Shown piece after piece: positions 27,494 through 36,357 of a stretch of DNA of 64,000 nucleotides; the stretch's first letter is position 1, and each line of letters starts with the position of its first letter. The position numbers were made by a program, and so were the translations under genes. Origin of the DNA: Solirubrobacterales bacterium (GTDB taxonomy: Bacteria; Actinomycetota; Thermoleophilia; Solirubrobacterales; 70-9); assembly GCA_017304845.1 (NCBI GenBank), contig JAFKLL010000012.1, forward strand, positions 78,944-142,943, in the 5' to 3' direction. The notes under the pieces are model-generated. The model searched no databases. It was given only the letters and a program-made list of their open reading frames with translations, and was not told the origin of the DNA.

Positions 27494-28213
27494 TCAGCCC
27501 TCGGGAATGATCTGGGCGCGCTCGTTGAGGTCCTCACCGAAGTAGGCCTCCACGTTCTGCGCGACCGTCGAGTACTTGACCGTGACCTTCTCGCCGTCGA
27601 CGAGGTGACGGGCGAGCCGCACGTTCATCAGGGTCGGCACGCCGAACTCGCGGGCGATGATCGCCAGGTGCGAGCGGACCGTGCCGGCCAGGCAGATCAC
27701 TGCTTCGAAGTCGGGGAGGATCGGGGCGGTCATGGTGCCGCCGGCGTCGTCGATCACGCCGATCACGCCCTCCGGGACGCCCTCGGTGATCAGCCGGTCG
27801 ACCTCGGAGACCTCGCGGACGATCATGATCTCGCCGGTCACGTCCTCGGCCTGGAAGGCGTTGTCGCCGTCACCGACCACGCCCTCCGGGAAGTCGTCGG
27901 GGGAGAGGATCGTCGCCTCCTCGGAGCGTGAGACGTAGAGGTCAGGGTGCTCGATCACCGCGATCTCGCAGCCGGCGTAGAAGGGGCGCCCTTCCTCTTC
28001 CTTGAAGCGCTTGAAGATGTCCTGGGCGAGCTCGTCGCCGTCGGCCTTGCTGAACAACTCGTCCCAGCGATCGGAGACGACGTCGGACCACTTCGCGTCA
28101 CCGAGCTTCTCGGCGTTGGCGACCACGCGGTCGAAAACCTCTTCGCGGGTCATGCGGGCCAACGCGGTCCCCTCGGGAAGGGTCCACTTGGGGTTGGCTG
28201 TGGGGTGCTTCAC
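27494..28213 (-). CDS. Stand-alone PEP-utilising-enzyme mobile (swivelling phosphohistidine) protein
   Basis: Encodes 239 residues from a GTG with AGAGGAGA upstream. Residues about 120-210 form the swivelling domain of PEP synthase/PPDK-type enzymes. The phosphorylated histidine is H182 in LAGTVRSHLAIIAREFGVP; the usual TSH is RSH here. The first 110 residues are a helical extension (FKEEEGRPFYAG). In PEP synthase this domain carries phosphate between an ATP-grasp and an acceptor domain; here neither is fused. It would need a partner such as the 553-residue protein or a kinase elsewhere. First gene of the tight five-gene run. Confidence 0.87.
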   Translation of the reverse strand: MKHPTANPKWTLPEGTALARMTREEVFDRVVANAEKLGDAKWSDVVSDRWDELFSKADGDELAQDIFKRFKEEEGRPFYAGCEIAVIEHPDLYVSRSEEATILSPDDFPEGVVGDGDNAFQAEDVTGEIMIVREVSEVDRLITEGVPEGVIGVIDDAGGTMTAPILPDFEAVICLAGTVRSHLAIIAREFGVPTLMNVRLARHLVDGEKVTVKYSTVAQNVEAYFGEDLNERAQIIPEG

Positions 28214-28331
28214 TTGCTGCTCTCCTCTCTTCTCCGACGAACCTGCGACGCGGGGAGTCCGGCACAGGGGCGCTGATCAGAGAGTGTCAGCTTCGACAAA
28301 ACCGGCCGTTAAGAAATGGCCGTGGGTTGGC

Positions 28332-28344
28332 GGTTCTTACAAGG
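28332..28344. promoter_or_regulatory. 13-mer shared with the PucR-gene upstream region
   Basis: GGTTCTTACAAGG here differs at one base from GGTTCCTACAAGG at 31979-31991. This copy overlaps the stop of the acyl-CoA ligase and lies about 120 bases upstream of the swivelling-histidine gene. An upstream TAAGAA (28306-28311) and TTCTTA (28335-28340) form a spaced inverted pair. Candidate binding site for the PucR-type regulator; inferred only from the match. Confidence 0.35.
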
Positions 28345-29905
28345 CTGCGGCGGCCCGGTGCCGCTCCGCGGCCCAGGGGCGGATGTCGCGCTTGAGGAGC
28401 TTGCCGGAGGGGTTTCGGGGCAGGGGCTCGGTGCGGACGTAGATCGCGCGGGGGCACTTGAAGGTGGCGAGGTGGGTGCGGCAGAGGGTGTCGATCTCTC
28501 CGGTGTCGACCGCTTCGACCTGTTCGGCGACGATCACCGCGACCGCGGCCTCGCCCCACTTCTCGTCCTCGACCCCGACCACGGCGACCTCGCGGACCGA
28601 CTCGACCCGGTGGATCACGTCCTCGATCTCCCGCGGGTAGATGTTGAGGCCGCCGGAGATGATCATGTCCTTCTTGCGGCCGGTCACGGTCAGGTAGCCG
28701 TCCTCGTCGATGATGCCGAGATCCCCGGTGTGGAGCCAGCCGTCGCGGAGGGTCTCCTCGTTCGCGTCGGGCCGGTTCAGGTAGCCCTTCATCGTGGCCG
28801 GGCTGCGCAGGATGATCTCGCCCTCGCCGTGCTCGACGATCTCGCCCTCCATGGTGCGGATCGCCATCGTGGTGATGGTCAGGGGCCGGCCGGCCTTGCC
28901 GACGTGGGTGATCCCCTCCTCCGGCCGCAGCATCGTCGCCATGGTCGGGAACTCGGACAGGCCGTAGCCCTGGAGCACGCCGCAATCCGGCAGCTCCTTC
29001 TGCAGGGTCTCGATGATCGCCTTCGGCACCGGCTCGGACCCGGTCACGATCCAGCGGACCTTCGAGGCGCGCATCTGCTCCAGCAGCTCGGGGGAGATCG
29101 AGAGCTGCTTCAGCAGGGTCGGCACCAGGAAGGTGTGGGTCACGTCCTGCTCGACCGCGGTCTTCACGATGTTGTCGACCCCGGTCTCGCCGGTCGGCAT
29201 CAGGACCGAGCGGCCGCCGATCATGATCAGGGCGAGGACCACGTCGTGGAAGCCCGCCGCCCAGGAGAGCGACGGCACGCAGAGGTAGACGTCCCGGTCG
29301 GTCAGGTTGAAATCGCCGATCTGGGTGAACGAGTTCCAGAGCACGCCGTCATGGGTGTGGACCGCCGCCTTCGGCAGCCCGGTGGTGCCGGACGTGTAGT
29401 AGTGGATGAAGGTGTCGGTCGGGGCGGGTCCGGGGTCGGGCAGGACCGGCTCGATGCCGGCCGAGGCGTCTTCCAGGGCGACGGCGTTGCAGCCCTCGGG
29501 GACCGTGACCTCGCCGACCGTCATCACCTTCGGCGGCATCTGGTCCAGCTCGGACAGGGCCCGTTCGGCGGCATGGTCGGCGATCAGCAGCGAGACGTCG
29601 CTGTCGTCCACCACATGCCGCACCTCCGGCCCGCGCAGCAGTACGTTGACCGGCACGCAGATCGCGCCGAGCGCGGCCAGGCCGAAGAAGACCTCGGGCC
29701 ACTCGTGCCGGTTGCTCATCAGCACCGCGACCCGGGTGCCGTGTCCGACCCCCTCGGCGGCGAGCGCGCCGGCGGTGATCAGGGAACGGTCATGGAGCTC
29801 ACGGTAGGTCCTCGCCTCGCCCTTGTAGACGAGTGCCGCCTCGTCCCGCTGGGGCGAGTGGACACGACGGGTTAGGAGATCGAAGACGGTGTAGTTGAGG
29901 TCCAT
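28337..29905 (-). CDS. AMP-forming acyl-CoA ligase
   Basis: Encodes 522 residues of the ANL superfamily. Core motifs in order: YYTSGTTGLPKAAVHTH, QGYGLSEFPTMAT, DGWLHTGDLG, the hinge GRKKDMIISGGLNIYP, and the C-terminal catalytic lysine in PSGKLLKRDI. The family covers fatty, aromatic and bile-type acids, so the substrate is open. It lies between the PucR regulator and the swivelling-histidine operon on the same strand and may feed a CoA ester into the surrounding beta-oxidation genes. Confidence 0.92.
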   Translation of the reverse strand: MDLNYTVFDLLTRRVHSPQRDEAALVYKGEARTYRELHDRSLITAGALAAEGVGHGTRVAVLMSNRHEWPEVFFGLAALGAICVPVNVLLRGPEVRHVVDDSDVSLLIADHAAERALSELDQMPPKVMTVGEVTVPEGCNAVALEDASAGIEPVLPDPGPAPTDTFIHYYTSGTTGLPKAAVHTHDGVLWNSFTQIGDFNLTDRDVYLCVPSLSWAAGFHDVVLALIMIGGRSVLMPTGETGVDNIVKTAVEQDVTHTFLVPTLLKQLSISPELLEQMRASKVRWIVTGSEPVPKAIIETLQKELPDCGVLQGYGLSEFPTMATMLRPEEGITHVGKAGRPLTITTMAIRTMEGEIVEHGEGEIILRSPATMKGYLNRPDANEETLRDGWLHTGDLGIIDEDGYLTVTGRKKDMIISGGLNIYPREIEDVIHRVESVREVAVVGVEDEKWGEAAVAVIVAEQVEAVDTGEIDTLCRTHLATFKCPRAIYVRTEPLPRNPSGKLLKRDIRPWAAERHRAAAAL

Positions 29906-29962
29906 GCGGTGATCATGGACCGCCTCCGGGGGATCGTCCGGACGCGGCCCCGCTCGCTTTGT

Positions 29963-31876
29963 CTAAGCCTCCAGCGTGACCGGCTCCGCCGCCTCGTCCG
30001 GGACTTCCTCGGCGGAGGGCATGCGTCCCTGGAGCCGGAGCACCAGCAAGGCCATCTGACCGGAGAGCTGATCGTCCGAGTTCGAGGCGAGGTCGAGCCC
30101 GGTGATCTCCTCGATCCGACCGAGCCGGTAGCGGATCGTGTTCTCGTGGACGTCGAGGCTGGCGGCCGACTGGCGGATGCTGCGCGCATGCTCGTAGAAG
30201 GCGCTCATCGTGGCCAGCAGGGTGACCATGGCCGGGTCCGAGGCGTCGACCAGCGGGCCGAGCGTGTCGTCGGCGAAGCGCCTGGTCTCCTCGCCGTCGG
30301 GGGCGGCCAGGAGCAGACGGCCGGCGCCGAGGTCGTCGGCGGCCAGCACCGGGGAGTCGCCCGAGGACAGCTCGGTCGCGCACTTGAAGACCTGCCGGGC
30401 CTGCTCGTAGGCGCCGCCGAAGGATTCGACCCCACGGCAGACCGTCGAGATCGAGATCGTGACCCCGCCGGAACCGGACTCGTCCGCGGCCCGCGTGAGC
30501 CGGTCCTTGGCGGAGGCGACCATCTGCCGGGTCGCGGCGTCGCCGGGAACCTCGACCACCGCTGCGACCCCGTCCTTGACGCTCGAGACGCAGGACTGGA
30601 GGCTGGGGTCCATGTCGCGCAGGGCGAGGGCGAGGCGCCGGGCCGAAGGGGGACGGCGGCGGCCGGTCGAGCCACGGGTGATCAGCGCGACCACATGTGG
30701 CCGGTCGAAGTCCATGCCGTGGAAGTGGGCCCGCTTGGTCAGCGAGGCCCCGCTGTCGGTGCCGAAGATCAGGTCGCGGGCGAGGGCGCCGCGGGAGTGG
30801 ACCTCGGCGTCGGCGGCCCGCTGCTCGGCGGTCAGCTCGAGCGCGATGATCGTCGAGGCGCGCCGGGCGACGATCGTGTCCATCTGGTTGAACTGGCTGG
30901 TCTGCGCGGTGATCACCACGTAGCCCCAGTTGTCGTCGTGGAGGGTGATCGGGATGACCATGAAGCGGTGGGGGAGGCCGGCCGAGGTGAGCGGCCCGAT
31001 CACGCTGGGCTGCTTCGCTTCCAGGCCGGAGATCGCCTTCGCGACCTCGGGCCGGCGCCGGCGGTCCTCGTCGAAGACCTGGGCCGGGGTTCCTTCGCCC
31101 TCCGGGGTCTCCATCGCGAGCCGGTTGTACTTGTTGTCGTAGATCGCGCAGGGCTTGCTGGTCAGGCTGGCGACCGTCGAGGCGATCTCGCCCAGGCCGG
31201 CGCCGTCGAGCACCAGGTTGGTCAGTCGATCCTCGATCGCGGAGCTCCGCCTGAGCAGCTTGTTCTGCCGGGCCACCGTCTTGAAGCTGGAGGCGAGCCG
31301 GGCGGTGCGCTGGCTCTGGGCGACCGCGATCGCCGCCAGGTTGGCGAAGGTCGCCGCCATCTCCTGCTCGGAGTCCGTGTAGTCGTGATGCTCGTCCGCG
31401 TTGTCGAGGAAGAGCAGGCCGATCACGTCGTGGTTGTGGACCATCGGCACGCCCAGCATCGACTTGACGTCCCACTCGCGCATCGTGGAACGGACCGGGC
31501 GCGGATCCGACTTCGCGTTGCGGATCAGCACCGGCTCCTTGCGGGCCAGGATCTCGCGGGTGAAGCCATCGGACTCCACGCCGGCGGTGAGCCGCTTGAT
31601 CGCGGCGTCGACCTTGCGGCCGGTCTCGGCGACCTGCCCGTGGAACAGGTCGGTCTCGGGATCCTTCAGGTAGACCGAGCAGCGCCGGATCGAAAGCAGC
31701 GAGCAGATCTTCGCCGCGATCAGGTGCAGCAGGTCGTCGGGATCGGTTTCGTCGCTGATCGCCCCGGCCACCTGCCGGAACGCCTCGAGAACTTCGCGGT
31801 AGTCGGTCGCTCCGTCGCCGCCGCCTTGGAAAGCCGCCCCGTCTGCCGCCGGAGCCTGCTCTAGCAGTTCAGCCAT
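29963..31876 (-). CDS. GAF-domain PucR-family transcriptional regulator
   Basis: Encodes 637 residues. A GAF domain spans about residues 35-190 (LLSIRRCSVYLKDPETDLFH, then MLGVPMVHNHDVIGLLFLDN). A central GGDEF-like PucR region follows. The C-terminal PucR helix-turn-helix is at about 565-625 (SAASLDVHENTIRYRLGRIE). Such regulators activate catabolic operons in response to a ligand. A perfect 12-base palindrome and a second dyad lie upstream, and a related 13-mer lies before the swivelling-histidine operon, suggesting it controls that block and itself. Confidence 0.88.
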   Translation of the reverse strand: MAELLEQAPAADGAAFQGGGDGATDYREVLEAFRQVAGAISDETDPDDLLHLIAAKICSLLSIRRCSVYLKDPETDLFHGQVAETGRKVDAAIKRLTAGVESDGFTREILARKEPVLIRNAKSDPRPVRSTMREWDVKSMLGVPMVHNHDVIGLLFLDNADEHHDYTDSEQEMAATFANLAAIAVAQSQRTARLASSFKTVARQNKLLRRSSAIEDRLTNLVLDGAGLGEIASTVASLTSKPCAIYDNKYNRLAMETPEGEGTPAQVFDEDRRRRPEVAKAISGLEAKQPSVIGPLTSAGLPHRFMVIPITLHDDNWGYVVITAQTSQFNQMDTIVARRASTIIALELTAEQRAADAEVHSRGALARDLIFGTDSGASLTKRAHFHGMDFDRPHVVALITRGSTGRRRPPSARRLALALRDMDPSLQSCVSSVKDGVAAVVEVPGDAATRQMVASAKDRLTRAADESGSGGVTISISTVCRGVESFGGAYEQARQVFKCATELSSGDSPVLAADDLGAGRLLLAAPDGEETRRFADDTLGPLVDASDPAMVTLLATMSAFYEHARSIRQSAASLDVHENTIRYRLGRIEEITGLDLASNSDDQLSGQMALLVLRLQGRMPSAEEVPDEAAEPVTLEA

Positions 31877-31933
31877 GCGTGAGTACCCTCTTCTCCTCGT
31901 CCCGGCACCACGCCGGGAACAAGACGAAGGTTA

Positions 31934-31945
31934 GTCGGTACCGAC
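31934..31945. promoter_or_regulatory. Perfect palindrome upstream of the PucR-type gene
   Basis: GTCGGTACCGAC is a perfect 12-base palindrome, 58 bases before the regulator start, in the 118-base gap after the crotonase stop. Position and symmetry suit an operator. The protein that binds is unknown. Confidence 0.4.
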
Positions 31946-31970
31946 AAACACTCCGTACGCGAACGGGCCT

Positions 31971-31993
31971 CTTTTGTGGGTTCCTACAAGGGG
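31971..31993. promoter_or_regulatory. Second dyad with the shared 13-mer
   Basis: CTTTTGTGGG and CCTACAAGGGG form an imperfect dyad around a TT centre. The right half contains GGTTCCTACAAGG, found with one change at 28332. It could be an operator for the PucR-type regulator, or the terminator of the crotonase gene that ends at 31995. Confidence 0.35.
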
Positions 31994-31994
31994 C

Positions 31995-32801
31995 TCAGCG
32001 GTACCGGAACCGGGCCGCCCGCTTCTCCTTGAAGGCCGCGACCGCCTCGGACATGTCCTCGGTCCGGGTGGCGAGCACCTGGGTGCGGTTCTCCATCTCC
32101 ACCGCCGCTTCGATCGAGGGCGCGTCGACCGAGAGGGCGAGCACCTCCTTCGTCATCCGCACCCCGAACGGCGAGTTGCGGGTGATGTCGGCGCCGAACT
32201 CGAGCGCGGCCTCCACGACGTCGCCCTCCACCCGGCTGACCAGCCCGATCCGCTGGGCCTGCTCGGCGTCGACCAGATTGCCGGTCAGCATGATCTCGGA
32301 GGCGGCGCCGTGGCCGACGATGCGCGGCAGCATGTAGGAGACGCCGACGTCGCAGGCCGAGATCCCGATCCGCACGAAGGCGGCGCTGAACTTCGCCTCG
32401 GGTGAGCAGATGCGGATGTCGGCGGCCAGCGCCAGCGCGAAGCCGGCGCCGGTCGCGGGCCCGTTCACGGCGGCGATCACCGGGATCGGCAGCTTGCGCA
32501 GCTTGACCGCGAGGTTCGCGACCAGCTCCTGGCGTTCGAGCACGGTGAGGATTCCGTCGTCCCCGCCGAGCGGGTCGCCGCGCATGATGTCGAGGCCGCT
32601 GCAGAACCCGCGGCCGGCCCCGGTCAGGACCAGCAGCCGGATCGAGTCGTCGGCCCGGACCTCGTCCAGCGCCGCATGCAGCTCATGCATCAGCTCCCAG
32701 GTGAGAGCGTTGAGGCGCTCGGGCCGGTTCAGGGTGAGGATCGCGACCTCGCCCTTCCGTTCGAGGCTGTACTGATCCTTGACCGACTCGGATTCGCTCA
32801 T
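31995..32801 (-). CDS. Crotonase-family protein lacking one hydratase glutamate
   Basis: Encodes 268 residues from ATG at 32801 (MSESESVKDQ). Oxyanion segments are RGFCSGLDIMRG and GPATGAGFALAL. The position equivalent to the first catalytic glutamate (QPE in classical hydratases) reads AAFVRIGIS, so that glutamate is missing, while the second (ASEIML) remains. It may be an isomerase or another crotonase-type enzyme rather than a hydratase. Divergent from the 3-hydroxyacyl-CoA dehydrogenase gene across 124 bases. Confidence 0.88.
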   Translation of the reverse strand: MSESESVKDQYSLERKGEVAILTLNRPERLNALTWELMHELHAALDEVRADDSIRLLVLTGAGRGFCSGLDIMRGDPLGGDDGILTVLERQELVANLAVKLRKLPIPVIAAVNGPATGAGFALALAADIRICSPEAKFSAAFVRIGISACDVGVSYMLPRIVGHGAASEIMLTGNLVDAEQAQRIGLVSRVEGDVVEAALEFGADITRNSPFGVRMTKEVLALSVDAPSIEAAVEMENRTQVLATRTEDMSEAVAAFKEKRAARFRYR

Positions 32802-32925
32802 GAGGCGAGGGTAGGGCGGGATTCCCCCCGTTGTTCGGGATTCGGTTCCCCTGGTTGTGGGGTTCACCATCGGTTCGCCTTCGCCGAGCTTGGCTCGCAC
32901 CCCCGGTCTGCGGGAGGGTGGAGGC

Positions 32926-33798
32926 ATGAGCGAACAGATTGCGAATGTCGCCGTGGTCGGCGGTGGATTCATGGGTTCAGGGATTGCCGAGTCGACCGCG
33001 ACCTCCGGCCTGCCGGTCACCGTCTACGAGGCCGACCCGGAACGGCGCCCCGGCGTAACCGACCGGATCGGCAAGTCGCTGGCCCGGGCGGTCAAGGGCG
33101 GCAAGATGGAACAGGACGCGGCCGACCGCGCACTCGGGCTGATCACGATCGCCGAGGACCTGGGCGAGATCGCCGACGCGGACCTGGTGATCGAGGTCGT
33201 GCCGGAGGATCTGGACCTCAAGCTGGACGTGATGGGCAGGATCGAGAAGATCGTCTCGGCGGAGACGATCATCGCCTCGAACACCTCCTCGATCCCGATC
33301 GCCGAGCTGGCCGGCTCGCTCGACCATCCCGAGCGGGTCTGCGGGCTCCACTTCTTCGCCCCGGTGCCGGTCATGAAGCTGGTCGAGGTGGTGGTCGCGC
33401 TCGACTCCTCCGAAGAGACGATCACACGGGCCCGGGATTTCTCCGAGCGGATCGGCAAACGCCCGATCGAGACCAAGGACCGTTCCGGCTTCGTGGTCAA
33501 CATGCTGCTGGTGCCCTACCTGATGGCCGGGGTGCGGATGTACGAGGAGGAGTTCGCCACGCCGGAGGACATCGACGAGGGCATGCGGCTCGGCTGCGGC
33601 CACCCGATGGGCCCGCTCGAGCTCTGCGACTTCATCGGGCTCGACGTGCTCTACAACGTCTGCGACTCGCTCTACGAGGAGTTCAAGCGGGACGAGTACG
33701 CGCCGCCGCCGATCCTCAAGCGGATGGTCGCCTCCGGCCGCTACGGGCGGAAGACCGGCCGCGGCTTCTACGAGTACGAGAACGGGGCGAAGGCGTGA
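32926..33798 (+). CDS. 3-hydroxyacyl-CoA dehydrogenase
   Basis: Encodes 290 residues from ATG at 32926 (GGTGGAGG site). NAD-binding VAVVGGGFMGSGIAES at the N-terminus, catalytic histidine in GLHFFAPVPVMKLVEVV, GKRPIETKDRSGFVVNMLL, and the C-terminal dimerisation domain MGPLELCDFIGLDVLY. It matches the single-function FadB-type/HBD enzymes of about 285 residues. It opens a plus-strand operon with an SDR (GTGA overlap) and a thiolase. Confidence 0.94.
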   Translation: MSEQIANVAVVGGGFMGSGIAESTATSGLPVTVYEADPERRPGVTDRIGKSLARAVKGGKMEQDAADRALGLITIAEDLGEIADADLVIEVVPEDLDLKLDVMGRIEKIVSAETIIASNTSSIPIAELAGSLDHPERVCGLHFFAPVPVMKLVEVVVALDSSEETITRARDFSERIGKRPIETKDRSGFVVNMLLVPYLMAGVRMYEEEFATPEDIDEGMRLGCGHPMGPLELCDFIGLDVLYNVCDSLYEEFKRDEYAPPPILKRMVASGRYGRKTGRGFYEYENGAKA

Positions 33799-34541
33799 GA
33801 GTCGACGGCGCGGTCGCGCTGATCGGCGGCGGGGCCTCCGGCCTCGGCCGCGCCACCGCCGAGCTGCTCCGTGAGCGCGGGGCGGAGGTGGTGATCCTCG
33901 ACCTGCCGGCCGCCGAGGAGAAGGCTGAGGGCTTCGCCTTCGCCGGCGCCGACGTCCGGGATCCGGATCAGGTCGGTGCCGCGGTCGAGCTGGCCAAGTC
34001 CCTGGGCGAGCTGCGGATCTGCGTGAACTGCGCCGGGATCGGCGATCCGCAGCGGGTGGTCCGCAAGGGCGAGCCGCATGATCTGGAGCGTTTCCGCCGC
34101 GTGGTGGAAGTGAACCTGATCGGCACCTTCAACCTGATGCGTCTCGCCGCGGCGGCGATGGTCGCGAACGAGCCGCTGGACGAGGGCGGCCGTGGGGTGA
34201 TCGTCAACACCGCCTCGGTCGCGGCCTTCGACGGCCAAGTCGGGCAGGCCTCCTACGCGGCCTCGAAGGGAGGGATCGTCGGTCTCACCCTGCCGGCCGC
34301 CCGCGATCTCTCCGACAGCCTGATCCGGGTGGCGACGATCGCGCCCGGCATCTTCGACACCCCGCTGTTGGGCGAGCTGCCCCAGACGGTGCGGGATTCG
34401 CTCGGGGCGATGGTCCCTCACCCGTCCCGGCTCGGCCGTCCCGAGGAGTTTGCCGCGATGGCCTTGGCGATCGTCGAGAACGAGTACCTGAACGGCGAGG
34501 TGATCCGCCTCGACGGCGCGATCCGCATGGCGCCCCGCTGA
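33795..34541 (+). CDS. SDR family oxidoreductase, HSD10-like
   Basis: Encodes 248 residues from a GTG at 33795 that overlaps the preceding stop. Motifs: ALIGGGASGLGRATAEL, NCAGIG, SVAAFDGQVGQASYAASKGG. The sequence resembles type II 3-hydroxyacyl-CoA dehydrogenase (HSD17B10), which oxidises branched 3-hydroxyacyl-CoA. Together with the neighbouring dehydrogenase this gives two enzymes for similar steps, perhaps on different chain types. Confidence 0.9.
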   Translation: MRVDGAVALIGGGASGLGRATAELLRERGAEVVILDLPAAEEKAEGFAFAGADVRDPDQVGAAVELAKSLGELRICVNCAGIGDPQRVVRKGEPHDLERFRRVVEVNLIGTFNLMRLAAAAMVANEPLDEGGRGVIVNTASVAAFDGQVGQASYAASKGGIVGLTLPAARDLSDSLIRVATIAPGIFDTPLLGELPQTVRDSLGAMVPHPSRLGRPEEFAAMALAIVENEYLNGEVIRLDGAIRMAPR

Positions 34542-34569
34542 TCCCTTCGACCCGAACCGAGAGGAAACC

Positions 34570-35745
34570 TTGAGCAGAGAACCAGCCCCCACAGACACCG
34601 TCATCGTCGAAGCCGTACGCACCGCGATCGGCCGCGGCCACCCGGCCAAGGGAGACTTCCGCGACGTCCATGCCGCGAAGCTCCTCGGCACCGTCTACGC
34701 CGAGGTGATCGAGCGGGCGGGCATCGATGCCGCCGACGTGGACGAGGCGATCGCGGGCTGTGTCCAGCAGTTCGGCGAGCAGATGCTGAACGTGGGGCGG
34801 ACCGCCTGGCTGCAGGAGGGACTGCCGCTGGAGACCGCCGGGACCACGGTCGACTTCCAGTGCGGCTCGTCCCAGCAGGCGCTGAACCTCGCCTCCGGCC
34901 TGGTCGCCTCCGGCGCCCGTGAGTTTGTGATCGGGGCCGGCCTCGAGCACATGGGTCACATCCCGATCAGCATCGGCCTGAAGTGGACCGACGAGGTCGG
35001 CCAGCCCTTCACCGAGGAGCTTTTCGAGCGCTACCAGCTGACCAATCAGGGTGTGGCGGCCGAACGGGTCGCGGACAAGTGGGGCCTGACCCGCGAGGAG
35101 CTGGACGAGTGGGCTCTGAAGTCGCATCAGAATGCGGCTCGCGCCCAGGACGAGGGCCGCTTCGACCGCGAGATCGTAGGCGTGGAGACGCCCCAGGGCG
35201 TCGTGAACGTGGATCAGGGCGTGAGGCGCGAGACCACGATGGAGGCGCTCGGCGGGCTCAAGGCCGCCTTCGAGGAGGGCGGCAAGATCACGGCCGGCAA
35301 CGCCTCTCAGATCTCGGATGGCGCCTCGGCGATCCTGGTCGGCCGCGCCGACCGCGTCGCGGAGCGCGGCCTGAAGGCCCGGGCCAGGATCGTCGACCAC
35401 TGCGTGATCGGGGTCGACCCGGTCCTGATGCTGACCGGCCCGATCGAGGCCACCCGCCTGATCCTCGAGAGAACCGGGATGACCCTCGACGAGATCGACC
35501 TCTACGAGGTCAACGAGGCCTTCGCCCCGGTGGTCGGGGCCTGGGTCAAGGAGCTCGACGCCGACCCGGGCCGGGTCAACGTCAACGGAGGGGCGATGGC
35601 CCTCGGCCACCCCCTCGGCTGCTCGGGAACCCGCCTCATCACCACGGTTCTCCACGAACTGGAGCGCACCGAGCAGCGGTACGGCCTGGTCACCATGTGC
35701 TGCGCCGGCGGCCTCGGCACCGCCACCCTGATCGAGAGGGTCTGA
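34570..35745 (+). CDS. Acetyl-CoA acyltransferase (thiolase)
   Basis: Encodes 391 residues from a TTG start with GAGAGGAAACC directly upstream. Catalytic nucleophile C98 in DFQCGSSQQAL, histidine in GGAMALGHPLGCSG and the second cysteine in MCCAGGLGTA. Length and motifs fit the FadA group. It finishes the beta-oxidation operon (dehydrogenase, SDR, thiolase). Its stop abuts the stop of the convergent TetR gene with no spacer. Confidence 0.95.
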   Translation: MSREPAPTDTVIVEAVRTAIGRGHPAKGDFRDVHAAKLLGTVYAEVIERAGIDAADVDEAIAGCVQQFGEQMLNVGRTAWLQEGLPLETAGTTVDFQCGSSQQALNLASGLVASGAREFVIGAGLEHMGHIPISIGLKWTDEVGQPFTEELFERYQLTNQGVAAERVADKWGLTREELDEWALKSHQNAARAQDEGRFDREIVGVETPQGVVNVDQGVRRETTMEALGGLKAAFEEGGKITAGNASQISDGASAILVGRADRVAERGLKARARIVDHCVIGVDPVLMLTGPIEATRLILERTGMTLDEIDLYEVNEAFAPVVGAWVKELDADPGRVNVNGGAMALGHPLGCSGTRLITTVLHELERTEQRYGLVTMCCAGGLGTATLIERV

Positions 35746-36357
35746 TCAGGGCCTGAGGCCCTCCGTGAGCGCGAGGAGGGTTTCGGCTGCTTCCGACTTG
35801 GCCCGCTCCTGATCGTCGGCTCGGGCGATCATCAGGATCGCTTCGCTCAGGGCGGCCATCAGTAGGTAGGCGAGAGGATCGGTGGGGAGCGGCTTTATCG
35901 AGCCCGCCTCGCGGGCGGCGCCCAGCAGCGCCTTGACCACGGAGAGGCTGTGGTCGTCGGCGATCTCGCGCCAGCGGGTCCAGCCGAGGACGGAGGGCGA
36001 GTCGATCAGGACTATCTGCTGGAGCTCCGGGTCGAGGCTTGCGTCCAGGGTCGCGGCGATGGCCGCTTCCATGACGGACAGCGGATCGGCGTCGGCCTCG
36101 CCCAGGGAGGGCAGCACCTGATCGGCGATGCCTTGGGTGAACTCGGCCTCGACCTGCTCGTACACGGCCTCCATCAGGTCCCGTTTGCCCCCGGGGAAGT
36201 GGTGATAGAGCGCGCCCTTGGTCACGCCGGAGGCGTCGACTACCTGGGCCAGCGAGACCTCGGCGTAGCTGCTTGATCCGAACAGCCGACGAGCCGACTG
36301 GATCAGGGTGAGGCGGGTCGCGTCGGAGCGCTCGGTTCGGCTTTTCCCCTCTTCCAT
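35746..36357 (-). CDS. TetR-family transcriptional regulator
   Basis: Encodes 203 residues. The N-terminal helix-turn-helix is at about residues 15-60 (SLAQVVDASGVTKGALYHHF). The helical C-terminal domain binds an unknown ligand. It is divergent from the hydrolase gene at 36424. Two identical 15-base palindromes lie in the 66-base gap, one covering its own start codon, so strong autoregulation is expected. Confidence 0.93.
   Translation of the reverse strand: MEEGKSRTERSDATRLTLIQSARRLFGSSSYAEVSLAQVVDASGVTKGALYHHFPGGKRDLMEAVYEQVEAEFTQGIADQVLPSLGEADADPLSVMEAAIAATLDASLDPELQQIVLIDSPSVLGWTRWREIADDHSLSVVKALLGAAREAGSIKPLPTDPLAYLLMAALSEAILMIARADDQERAKSEAAETLLALTEGLRP

Noticed and set aside
25769..27931. 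720-codon plus-strand open frame opposite the 553-residue gene
   Set aside because: Composition dominated by Val/Arg/Leu/Asp from antisense codons; the minus-strand genes have normal composition, ribosome sites and tight spacing.
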